The position numbers and the translations under genes are program-made. DNA of 19,828 nt from CAUZFZ01 sp963579025 (GTDB lineage: Bacteria > Planctomycetota > Planctomycetia > Planctomycetales > Planctomycetaceae): assembly GCA_963579025.1 (NCBI GenBank), contig CAUZFZ010000174.1, positions 1-19,828 on the forward strand, given 5' to 3'. The notes under the pieces are model-generated. The model was not told the DNA's origin. It saw only the letters and a list, made by a program, of their open reading frames with translations, and did no database searches. This document shows, piece after piece, positions 1-7,604 of this stretch (positions are counted from its first letter, which is position 1; each line of letters starts with the position of its first letter).

Positions 1-1
1 G

Positions 2-511
2 GAGCGCCACCTACGGGGCAACTCTGAGGGCCGCCTATCCCGCCGGACTGCGACCTTACGGAGAAAACAGCTCCCACGCTGCAAAAACCGCCGCATAATC
101 CGCGCCCCACAGAGACTGGACCCTCCGTTTATGCATGTGCACTACGCGGCCGGCTGCTGCCTGGCAGAGTCGTTCTATCAGTCCATCACGGGGCCATACC
201 AACTGTTGATCGTGGGAGATCCACTCTGCCAGCCCTGGGCAACTCCTCCCCACATTGCTGTCGACGGTCCTGAGTCCGGGCAACGCGTGAATGGAATCGT
301 GACCATGACACCCATGTCCAACGACACGGTCTCGCGTTTCGAACTCTACGTCGATGGGCAATTGAATGACACGTGCGTTCAACGCGGGTCACTACAGCTT
401 GACTCATCCACACTGGTGGATGGACTCCACGAACTCCGAATCGTGGCGGTCGCCAGCGACGCAGTGGAGGCACGAGCCCGTGTCATCATCCCCGTGCAGG
501 TCGCCAACTGA
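2..511 (+). CDS. TIGR03790-like family protein, C-terminal part (5' end outside window)
   Basis: This is the last part of a larger protein; the frame is open to the left edge, so the true start lies outside. From about base 116 the translation matches the end of the planctomycete TIGR03790-like family: a segment reading MHVHYAAGCCLAESFYQS, then GPYQLLIVGDPLCQPWA, then a beta-rich Ig-like tail with ELYVDGQ and LVDGLHELRIVA that ends IIPVQVAN. Members are usually exported and of unknown biochemical function. Bases 2-115 read in the same frame as an arginine-rich stretch unlike the family, where a GTV-EP-type segment would be expected, so a frameshift or local rearrangement may lie there. The gene converges on the minus-strand gene ending at 530, leaving only 18 bases. 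The family call is from memory of the motif pattern and is fairly firm for the C-terminal 125 residues. Confidence 0.65.
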   Translation, partial: ERHLRGNSEGRLSRRTATLRRKQLPRCKNRRIIRAPQRLDPPFMHVHYAAGCCLAESFYQSITGPYQLLIVGDPLCQPWATPPHIAVDGPESGQRVNGIVTMTPMSNDTVSRFELYVDGQLNDTCVQRGSLQLDSSTLVDGLHELRIVAVASDAVEARARVIIPVQVAN

Positions 512-529
512 CAGGCACCAGTCGGTGGC

Positions 530-2413
530 TCACTCAGCATTCCGTCTCGGGCCGGCATCCCAGGGAAATGCGAGTGTGGGCTGATTTGCATAGCGTCGCG
601 TGCGAATCACCATCCGACTTCCTGAGCCGGGGGCCAGGTGGACGGTGAAGCACGGGCCCTGGATGTCGAATTCCTCGCCATCAGATTCGACTCCGACACA
701 TTCATGCTCGGCATATGCTCCACATTGGACGATCAGTTCGCGTGATTCTGTCTGATTCACATTGACCAGTGTGACGGCCACGCGATCGTCGGTCGCCGTG
801 TCAACGAGTGCCGCGACGTCTTCCGGAACACCCGCGCGCCGCCGCTCCGGATCGAAGTACCTCAACCGACAATGCAGTGGCGCCGCGCCACGACCGGGAT
901 CCAGTCCGGCCAGCATCAGTTGCCGCAATGTTCCGACCGTGGCCGGATTGAATTTCATGGGATCATCAGCCAGCCGTGTGTCCGGCGTTGTCGTATCCGC
1001 ACGCATTCCGACCACCTTGCCGCGGATCGACTCAAAGTCAGCACGCAGGGCCTGTTCGGGATAGCCTGGGTTGTCTCCTGACAGAAATCGCACCCAGGCA
1101 TCGCTGTCGACGCGCTGACGATCGCGTTCCGTGCATGTCAGGAACCAGCAATCGAGGGCGCCAACGTCCCATGGTGTCGGTCGAAAGTCATACCATCCGT
1201 CGTCGCCGTACATGCGGGGATACATTTTCCGGCCATCCACTACTCGTGCATTGGAATTCACCAGGTCAATCATGTGCGTCCAGGCATCGATGTAGCGTCG
1301 GTCACCGGTCAGCAGATAAGCGTTTCCAAATCCAATCAGACCGCGGCCGATTCGCGGCCGATGAGCCGGCTTGCCAGTCTGTGGAACGGTGACGGTGAAT
1401 CCCCAGCCGTAGACGCCGCCGTACCACTTACCATCTGCTGCCCCGCCGATTGTTCCATCGAGTCCAATGTTCGTCGGGATAATTCCATCGTTGGCCTGCA
1501 TTCGTTCGAGCCAGGCATTGACGTACTCAAGCAGCCACTTCCTGTATTTCTCCTCCCCCGTCAGCATGTAGGCGTTGGCCGCCAGTGTCGTCGCACCCAT
1601 ATTCTGCGGATGGTCGCCGATGGTGTCGTTGTAGTCTTTGAAGTGAGCGACCATTTCCGCGTAGTTGCGTTCACCGTGGCCCGCACGGAAGCGGTTTTTT
1701 ACTTCGATGGGATCACCGGCCCAGTCGAGCCCCGTCGCCTTCCTCATCAGTGGTCCGCGACTGCCGTTGAACATGCTGCGAATGATGCGGTGTTGCGGGT
1801 CGTAATTCGGAGCCCCCGGGTCTTCGTTCATGTAGAAACCGGCAAAGCGGCGCACGCGGTGTCCGAACTTTACATCATGCGGATCGGACAAGCCCTGCAG
1901 ATTGAAGACACGCAACTCCTCACCGATATGCATCCAGTCCATCATGCAATGGAATTCTTTGTAGAACATGCCATCGCGCGCAAATGGCACGTCGACAGTC
2001 TTTGCCTCCGTGTATTGCCGCAGGTGGCCTTCCCACGCGTTCCGGTACATGCGCAGAATTGAGTCAGGAGCGCCGAGAGCATGCAGTATCGGCCAGTCGG
2101 CCACGTTCTCGATGGCGTCGTCCGGCCCATCGTTACCGCCCCAGCGCGGGACGCACATCAGGTAGCCACGCTCGTCGAAGTAGTGCTGGAAGAACTCCTC
2201 GCAAGCACGGGTGTTCGCTTGAATCAGTTCCCTTTCCAGCAATGCCCAGCCCGGTGGCGTCATTGGCGAATTGACAATTATTGTGTGGTCATCGCGGGCC
2301 GTTTCGTTTGTTGCTGACCCTGCATCATGGATTGGCCAACAGACTGCAATGCGAGTCATCAACAACAACGCAATGGACGACAGAATGAGAGACCTTGTTT
2401 GTGAGTGTCGCAT
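530..2413 (-). CDS. Exported alpha/alpha-toroid-like protein of unknown function
   Basis: A 627-residue protein. The start at 2413 is preferred because AAGGAA sits 4 bases upstream (2418-2423) and the N-terminus is then a clean signal peptide (MRHSQTRSLILSSIALLLMT), whereas the longer frame adds 31 Arg/His-rich residues overlapping the upstream gene. The middle holds repeated helical hairpins typical of (alpha/alpha)6 barrels: TTLAANAYMLTGEEKYRKW, the segment NDGIIPTNIGLDGTIGG, and FGNAYLLTGDRRYIDAW. The last ~100 residues look beta-rich (VAVTLVNVNQTESRELIV) and may form a jelly-roll or Ig-like cap. This architecture is common in glycoside hydrolases and polysaccharide lyases, but I recognise no catalytic signature and assign no reaction. 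Its start lies 14 bases after the stop of the zinc-ribbon gene, so the two are probably cotranscribed. Confidence 0.8.
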   Translation of the reverse strand: MRHSQTRSLILSSIALLLMTRIAVCWPIHDAGSATNETARDDHTIIVNSPMTPPGWALLERELIQANTRACEEFFQHYFDERGYLMCVPRWGGNDGPDDAIENVADWPILHALGAPDSILRMYRNAWEGHLRQYTEAKTVDVPFARDGMFYKEFHCMMDWMHIGEELRVFNLQGLSDPHDVKFGHRVRRFAGFYMNEDPGAPNYDPQHRIIRSMFNGSRGPLMRKATGLDWAGDPIEVKNRFRAGHGERNYAEMVAHFKDYNDTIGDHPQNMGATTLAANAYMLTGEEKYRKWLLEYVNAWLERMQANDGIIPTNIGLDGTIGGAADGKWYGGVYGWGFTVTVPQTGKPAHRPRIGRGLIGFGNAYLLTGDRRYIDAWTHMIDLVNSNARVVDGRKMYPRMYGDDGWYDFRPTPWDVGALDCWFLTCTERDRQRVDSDAWVRFLSGDNPGYPEQALRADFESIRGKVVGMRADTTTPDTRLADDPMKFNPATVGTLRQLMLAGLDPGRGAAPLHCRLRYFDPERRRAGVPEDVAALVDTATDDRVAVTLVNVNQTESRELIVQCGAYAEHECVGVESDGEEFDIQGPCFTVHLAPGSGSRMVIRTRRYANQPTLAFPWDAGPRRNAE

Positions 2414-2427
2414 GATGTTCCTTGTCT

Positions 2428-3543
2428 TTAGCGTTGCAGCAGCGCGATGCCGCCGACTATGGCTGCGGCCGTGAGTACGGCCAGCATGATTTTGACGATG
2501 CTCCATGGTCGTTCGCCTTGCACTTCGCCGGTGGCTGCATTGACCATCACCTGATACGTGCGATCGTTGTAGCGATAAGCGAGCAACCAGACCGGTAGTA
2601 ACAGGTGCTTGAATGTCACCGCGCTGACACTGGTACTGACTGAATGGACGCGTTGTTCGTCACCGCCGATGCGGCGTTTGGCCTCCGCACGGATGGCGTC
2701 ATCCATTATCTCACGGGCCAGTTGGAAGCCTTCTTCAAGTTCGACTTCGTATGTCCGGGCATAGAACCCGGCCAATGCTTCCTGAGTGAAGGACACACAT
2801 TTTTCCAGCGGCCACGGTTCCAGCTTGCGCACCAGGTTCCGCGGCAGACCGCGAGATGCCAGAATCAGGATGTCATCAAAGAATCGGTCAAACGATCCCG
2901 ACGCCGACCACCACCGCGTCTTCCGCACGCGCCGTTCCTGATCGCCCCGTTTGACGGTGTCCCAGTAATGCTCGCCACGCTCACCGCGGTAGCGAGAAAA
3001 CGTCATCGCGTCGTAGGTCCAGTACGGCTCATACACGCCGTTGAACCTCCCATTGACGCCGCGTTTCTTGAACTCGTTCGGAGCGAACCAGCGCGACCGC
3101 ACCCACGCGGCCAGATTCTGTTTCGCTCGATCCCGCTCAATCAGAAACGGCAGCACGCCGTCCATGGGAACGCGATGCTCGGCGTCGTGCACGTCATCAA
3201 GCTGAATGGGCGAAGCGCAATAGGGACATTCGCTGCTGGTCAGTGAACCCTGAAACACGACCGTCCCGCCGCACGAATCACAGCGGAGTTCACTCTGCCC
3301 GGACTCATCATGCCGGTCCTGCTCATGATGCTCTCGCATGCGAGCCAGCATGGCCTTGAAGCCGTGCTCATCGACGCTGGCGTCTTCTTCACCAAACTCC
3401 AGCGGCTTCTCAAATCCACAGTAAGGACACGCCAGGTTCTGCTGCCCGATATGGAATTCAAGATCGGCTCCACATCCCTCGCAGGGAAAGACTCGTCCCT
3501 TACCATCATCAACTGCGTCGCCAGGCTTCGAATCGTCGGTCAT
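2428..3543 (-). CDS. Double zinc-ribbon protein with C-terminal membrane anchor
   Basis: A 371-residue protein if started at ATG 3543 (MTDDSKPGD). The longer frame to 3654 only adds residues that read antisense through an IS110-like remnant. Two zinc ribbons are visible: C21-x2-C24 with C39-x2-C42, and C88-x2-C91 with C106-x2-C109. A domain of about 200 residues follows (motifs LPFLIERDRAKQNLAAW, RWFAPNEFK, GVYEPYWTYDA, LLLPVWLLAYRY), then a single hydrophobic helix at about 350-368. Relatives are often labelled TFIIB-type zinc-ribbon or wrongly PriA-like; their function is unknown. The C-terminal anchor suggests a membrane-bound protein with most of its mass in the cytoplasm. It is first in a two-gene operon with the toroid protein. 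No strong Shine-Dalgarno precedes the chosen start, so the exact N-terminus is less sure than the gene. Confidence 0.82.
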   Translation of the reverse strand: MTDDSKPGDAVDDGKGRVFPCEGCGADLEFHIGQQNLACPYCGFEKPLEFGEEDASVDEHGFKAMLARMREHHEQDRHDESGQSELRCDSCGGTVVFQGSLTSSECPYCASPIQLDDVHDAEHRVPMDGVLPFLIERDRAKQNLAAWVRSRWFAPNEFKKRGVNGRFNGVYEPYWTYDAMTFSRYRGERGEHYWDTVKRGDQERRVRKTRWWSASGSFDRFFDDILILASRGLPRNLVRKLEPWPLEKCVSFTQEALAGFYARTYEVELEEGFQLAREIMDDAIRAEAKRRIGGDEQRVHSVSTSVSAVTFKHLLLPVWLLAYRYNDRTYQVMVNAATGEVQGERPWSIVKIMLAVLTAAAIVGGIALLQR

Positions 3544-3613
3544 AGGGTTGCTCAGTAACAATGACACTGCAAAGTCGGATGCCGGGCCACGCCAGACACG
3601 TGAGGCTGGTCCG

Positions 3614-3676
3614 ATGAAGCCGAACGTACGATACGTCGGTCTGGATGTCCACAAGGAGTCGATCGCGTCCGGTTAA
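3614..3676 (+). pseudogene. Remnant of IS110-family transposase N-terminus
   Basis: ATG at 3614 opens a 20-codon frame reading MKPNVRYVGLDVHKESIASG and then TAA. The YVGLDVHKxSI block is the characteristic start of IS110-family DEDD transposases, whose first catalytic Asp lies in GLDVHK. The frame stops at once and no further transposase sequence was found in the next ~120 bases in any frame, nor a clear element end. It is therefore a degenerate fragment, in the 256-base divergent region between the zinc-ribbon gene (-) and the PQQ gene (+). Confidence 0.7.
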
Positions 3677-3799
3677 ACGACTCAATCGCTTTGTAAGCCA
3701 GTTGATCGTACCGTCTTGAGACGCGGGGCGGTCGGTCACATGATGCTCGACATTCTTCACTTCGCCTCGACGCATTGATTTGAGCCAGGGAGAACCACC

Positions 3800-5074
3800 G
3801 TGTCGCAAGTTGCCGTTGCCCTGACATTGTTGCTCGTTTTCGTATCCACTCTCTCTGCCGATAACTGGCCCGCCTGGCGTGGAGCAGACGGCACGGGAAT
3901 CTCAAACGAGCAGAACCTACCGATTCACTGGAGTGCGACGGGCAGGGAGGGCAACGAAAAAGCAAAGGACATCCGGTGGAATGTGCCGCTACCAGAACCG
4001 TGCAATTCCACGCCCATTGTCTGGAAGAATCGGATCTTCCTGACGCAAGGTCTCGACAAGGGACGTCGCCGGGCTTTGTTGACTCTGGACCGACAGACCG
4101 GCGAGACCATTTGGCAGCGCGAACTGTTGTGTGACACCGGGGAAACGTCACATCGTCAAAACCCGCCGTGCAGCAGTTCACCGGTCACTGACGGAAAACT
4201 GGTTTATGCATGGTTCGCATCGGCGGGACTCGTGGCATTCGACTTCGAAGGCAACAAGATCTGGCACCGCGATCTCGGGCCGGTCCTTTCCCACTGGGGC
4301 AATGCCAGCAGCCCGGTGGTGTATGACGATCTGCTGTTCGTGTTTCACGGACCCGGTACACCGTCGATATTTTACGCCTTCGACAAGCGGACTGGAGAGA
4401 CGGTTTGGAAGTCGCAGGAATGCGATATCAACCGAAACATCTTCGGATCGTGGAGCACACCGTTTCTCCTGCGTGGCAGAAACCGCGACGAATTGATCAT
4501 GCCGTTTCCCGGTACCAGGGTCGGCGGTGTCGGCTGGTTCAAGGCGTTCACTCCACGCAGCGGAGAAGTTCTCTGGCAGTGTGACGGGCTAGGCAATGAG
4601 ATCTATGCAATGCCAATCGTTGGCCACGACCAGAAAGTGATCGTTGGCATTTCGGGACACAACGGTCCGATGTTGGCCGTTCGGCCCGGCGGTTCGGGAA
4701 ACGTGACCTCGTCGCACCGACTTTGGCGCATCCAACAGAAGACACCCGAGCGAATCAGCAGCGGCATCATTCACGACGGCCACCTGTACATCGCGAACGT
4801 GCCTGGAATCATGGAATGCCTGAACGTCGAAACCGGTGAATCGGTTTGGAGACAACGTCTTGGCGGAAATCTGTGGGGATCCATTCTGATGGGCGGCGAC
4901 AATCTCTACGTCAGCAACATCGAGGGAGACACCTTTGTTGTACGGGCTCAGCCACAATTCCGTCTGGTAGCAAAGAACAGCGTCGGCGAGCCGACCTATG
5001 CCACACTCGCCCCGAGCGACGACGAATGGTTCTTACGAACGCACGAGCATTTGTATTGCATCGCGAACGAGTGA
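3800..5074 (+). CDS. Exported PQQ-type beta-propeller repeat protein
   Basis: A 424-residue protein starting at GTG 3800, with AGGGAG at 3787-3792 (7-base spacer). Residues 1-20 form a signal peptide (hydrophobic ALTLLLVFVSTLSA, cleavage before DNWPAWRG). The WPAWRG-x2-GxG opening and at least five blade motifs of the GExxW type (GETIWQREL, GNKIWHRDL, GETVWKSQE, GEVLWQCDG, GESVWRQRL) identify an 8-bladed PQQ/BamB-like propeller, common and highly expanded in planctomycetes. These are periplasmic or surface proteins; many act as scaffolds rather than quinoprotein dehydrogenases. I see no cysteine pair or cytochrome domain that would argue for a true PQQ enzyme, so function is left open. Length fits single-propeller members. 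It appears monocistronic: 477 bases follow before the next gene. Confidence 0.93.
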   Translation: MSQVAVALTLLLVFVSTLSADNWPAWRGADGTGISNEQNLPIHWSATGREGNEKAKDIRWNVPLPEPCNSTPIVWKNRIFLTQGLDKGRRRALLTLDRQTGETIWQRELLCDTGETSHRQNPPCSSSPVTDGKLVYAWFASAGLVAFDFEGNKIWHRDLGPVLSHWGNASSPVVYDDLLFVFHGPGTPSIFYAFDKRTGETVWKSQECDINRNIFGSWSTPFLLRGRNRDELIMPFPGTRVGGVGWFKAFTPRSGEVLWQCDGLGNEIYAMPIVGHDQKVIVGISGHNGPMLAVRPGGSGNVTSSHRLWRIQQKTPERISSGIIHDGHLYIANVPGIMECLNVETGESVWRQRLGGNLWGSILMGGDNLYVSNIEGDTFVVRAQPQFRLVAKNSVGEPTYATLAPSDDEWFLRTHEHLYCIANE

Positions 5075-5551
5075 GGCACGTCGAACCGATTCGCGAATTT
5101 TTCGATTAATGAACCTTCGTTGCGACATTTGTGGTCGACGTACGGCGTCCTTCCTTGCGGATAAATCAGATTCGCAACAGTCGCCCTCAAAGCGATGACA
5201 GGTCGGACATCTCCGCGGAGTCGGCAAACCTCGTAAGACGCACTCTGGAAACGACTTAATCCTCAGTGCGGGTCGACTGGCATCATTGTTGCTTCGGAGC
5301 CGTCCGGCCGAACGTGGTTCATCGCCGAGAATGCATCGAGACGCGTAGTTGGAGTGTTCTGCGCAACCAGAACTGAAGCTCTGAAATCTGACTTGGCCGG
5401 AGCAGAAATGCTACGACCGAACGGAGCAACCAGCTCCATGTGCGCACGTTTCGTCTCTGACCGTCCTCAACGAATCCAGCCACGCGTGTGCCTCTGTCTT
5501 TTCGTCTGAAGACCGAATCTCTTTTGTTTTCCAACACAAAGGGTCAGAACA
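5075..5551. other. Intergenic region without recognised gene (477 bases)
   Basis: No frame here has convincing coding character. A 10-base palindrome ATTCGCGAAT followed by a short T run lies just after the PQQ gene but has no room for a hairpin loop, so it is not called as a terminator. A short GTCTT/AAGAC inverted repeat lies about 45-65 bases before the histidine-rich gene. No clear -35/-10 pair is seen. The promoter of that gene presumably lies within the last 150 bases. Confidence 0.5.
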
Positions 5552-6097
5552 ATGAAGTACGTACTTGCATTAGCAATGATCGCAGTTCCTGGCATTCAGG
5601 GCGTCGGCATGGCGCTCGCGCAATCTGATCGCGATCACGAATCAACTCGGGCCTACACCTTTGGTGCGAGACGGCATCTGGACACTCTGGCGGATCGACT
5701 TCGGCGAGAGGCAAATACGATCTGTTGGGAAATGCACGACAACTATCAGCACGAGCACGATTTCCAGGCGACGTATCGTGAGATGTACACCGTGCTGGAA
5801 GACTCAATCCATATTCACGATCTCGCACATGACGCCGCGCACCGAGGGACTGACAACGAGGACCACATCGCGGAAGACCTGCATGAAATGGACCGGCTGT
5901 TTCATCACATCGAAGACGATATCGAGCACTGGTCCTGCCGAAACCGCTACCACCGCCATGACCTGTCGCACAAGATGGAACGTTTCGAGACCACACTGCA
6001 CCACCTGATGAAAGACTACGGAGTTAAGAGCAACCTGCCGGCACCAAAACCGTCCGGTCCATCGACGCCTCCGAAACCTCCGGGTCCAAGTCGGTGA
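5552..6097 (+). CDS. Small exported histidine-rich helical protein
   Basis: A 181-residue protein not matching any family I know. Residues 1-23 are a signal peptide (MKYVLALAMIAVPGIQGV, then MALA before QSD). The mature part to about residue 150 is predicted helical and holds 19 histidines mixed with Asp/Glu in clusters such as MHDNYQHEHD, IHIHDLAHDAAH, LFHHIEDDIEH and YHRHDLSHK. Two cysteines (TICWE and WSCRN) could form a disulfide. The last ~20 residues are Pro/Ser/Lys-rich (PSGPSTPPKPPGPS), a flexible tail. The His/acidic helical composition suggests periplasmic binding or buffering of a divalent metal, but this is inference from composition only. The gene stands alone between long non-coding DNA and the convergent DUF1501 gene, with only a weak ribosome site (GGGTCAG) before the ATG. 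Confidence 0.78.
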   Translation: MKYVLALAMIAVPGIQGVGMALAQSDRDHESTRAYTFGARRHLDTLADRLRREANTICWEMHDNYQHEHDFQATYREMYTVLEDSIHIHDLAHDAAHRGTDNEDHIAEDLHEMDRLFHHIEDDIEHWSCRNRYHRHDLSHKMERFETTLHHLMKDYGVKSNLPAPKPSGPSTPPKPPGPSR

Positions 6098-6162
6098 ATC
6101 TCGAATCGGCCTGTCGCTTTCGTGTCACACCAGTCGTTGTGGAACGTGCGGGCCCTGTTTCG

Positions 6163-7581
6163 TCACACGAGTACTTCGTTCACAACGGTTCCATGCACAT
6201 CGGTCAGGCGATATTGGCGACCCTTGAATTTGAACGTCAGCTTCCGGTGGTCAATGCCCAGGCAGTGCAGAATTGTGGCGTTGAGATCGTGAACGTGAAC
6301 CGGACTGTCGGTGACGTTGTAGGAGAAGTCATCCGTTGCTCCGACCGTGATGCCAGGCTTGATCCCGCCTCCTGCCAGCCACATTGTAAAACATCGGCCA
6401 TGATGGTCACGACCGTAGTTGTTGCTTTCGAGCGTTCCCTGACTGTAGATCGTGCGACCGAATTCGCCGCCCCACACGACAACCGTGTCTTCGAGAAGTC
6501 CGCGCTGCTTGAGATCCTGAATCAGCGCTGCACAAGGTTGATCGACGTCTCGGCACTGCAGCCGCAGGTCGCTCGGCAGATTGTAATGCTGGTCCCACCC
6601 GCGATGGTAAAGCTGGATGAATCGCACTCCTCGCTCGGCCATCCGCCGAGCCTGTAAACAGTTCGCGGCGAACGTCCCCGGCTGCCGGGCGTCGACGCCG
6701 TACATGTCGAAAGTGGCCTGTGTCTCGCCACTCAGATCCGTCAATTCAGGAACAGACGTCTGCATTCGGTTGGCCAGCTCGAACTGTGCGATCCGTGTGT
6801 TGATTTCTGGATCGCCTGCCGTCTCATACTGCTTTCGATTGAGCAGACTGATGCCGTCCAACATGCGTCGGCGCGTCGCGGCATCGATTCCAGGTGGGTT
6901 CGACAGGTAAAGCACCGGGTCCCCCGTCGACCGAAAACTCACCCCTTGATGATTGGACGGCAGAAACGCCGAACCCCACAGCCGAGTGTGCAGTGGATCA
7001 TCCGGCCGCGCGGCGCTGCCGCGCGACAGTAGAACGACAAACGCCGGCAGATTCGCATTCTCGCTGCCCAGTCCGTAGCTCAACCAGGCGCCCATACTGG
7101 GTCGTCCCGGTTGCTGATGACCGGTCTGCAGATACGTCACCGCGGGATCGTGGTTGATAGCTTCGGTGTGCATCGACTTTATGAAGCAAAGCTCGTCCGC
7201 GACTTTTCCAAGATTTGGCAGCAGCTCGCTCAGCGATGCGCCGGACTGACCGTGCCGCGCGAAGTCAAAAACTGAAGACGCAACGGGAAACGACTTCTGT
7301 TTCGACGTCATCCCGGTTAGTCGCTGATTCATGCGGACTGATGCCGGCAACTCTGTCCCCTGCAACTTTCGAAGCATCGGCTTTTCATCGAAGAGGTCCA
7401 TCTGCGAAGGACCACCGTGCATAAACAGGTAGATAATCCGTTTCGCCTTCGAAGTAACCTCAGCAGCACTGGCCAGTGACGGATTCAACAACGACGTCAA
7501 AGCGGCCGTTCCAATACCGGTTGCCGAGCGGCCGCAAAACTGTCGTCGACTGACCCTCAGACATTCGTCGTTCGAATTCAT
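6163..7581 (-). CDS. DUF1501 domain protein, Tat-exported
   Basis: A 472-residue protein from ATG 7581, which has GGGGAG at 7586-7591. The alternative ATG at 7608 gives 481 residues and overlaps the DUF1553 stop as ATGA, so translational coupling from there is also possible. A twin-arginine signal (SRRQFCGRSATG, residues 11-22) is followed by a hydrophobic core, so the protein is probably exported folded by Tat. The body is the DUF1501 family (alkaline-phosphatase/sulfatase-like fold): IIYLFMHGGPSQMDLFDEKP, LPSDLRLQCRDVDQPCAAL, VVWGGEFGRT, NNYGRDHHGRCFTMWLAGGG, and C-terminal HDLNATILHCLGIDH. The His/Asp-rich GRDHHG and MHGGPSQMD segments are likely metal ligands. Length is usual for the family. 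It follows the DUF1549/DUF1553 gene directly, the standard planctomycete arrangement; the substrate is unknown. Confidence 0.95.
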   Translation of the reverse strand: MNSNDECLRVSRRQFCGRSATGIGTAALTSLLNPSLASAAEVTSKAKRIIYLFMHGGPSQMDLFDEKPMLRKLQGTELPASVRMNQRLTGMTSKQKSFPVASSVFDFARHGQSGASLSELLPNLGKVADELCFIKSMHTEAINHDPAVTYLQTGHQQPGRPSMGAWLSYGLGSENANLPAFVVLLSRGSAARPDDPLHTRLWGSAFLPSNHQGVSFRSTGDPVLYLSNPPGIDAATRRRMLDGISLLNRKQYETAGDPEINTRIAQFELANRMQTSVPELTDLSGETQATFDMYGVDARQPGTFAANCLQARRMAERGVRFIQLYHRGWDQHYNLPSDLRLQCRDVDQPCAALIQDLKQRGLLEDTVVVWGGEFGRTIYSQGTLESNNYGRDHHGRCFTMWLAGGGIKPGITVGATDDFSYNVTDSPVHVHDLNATILHCLGIDHRKLTFKFKGRQYRLTDVHGTVVNEVLV

Positions 7582-7604
7582 GCGGCTCCCCGATTCGTGT
7601 CTTG

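Noticed and set aside
56..382. 108-codon minus-strand frame opposite the TIGR03790-like tail
   Set aside because: It is antisense to a frame with clear family motifs and has no recognisable features beyond a few plausible-looking residues at its end.
5109..5198. 29-codon frame with a CDIC (CxxC) motif after the PQQ gene
   Set aside because: Too short, a single CxxC is not a zinc site, and no ribosome site precedes it.
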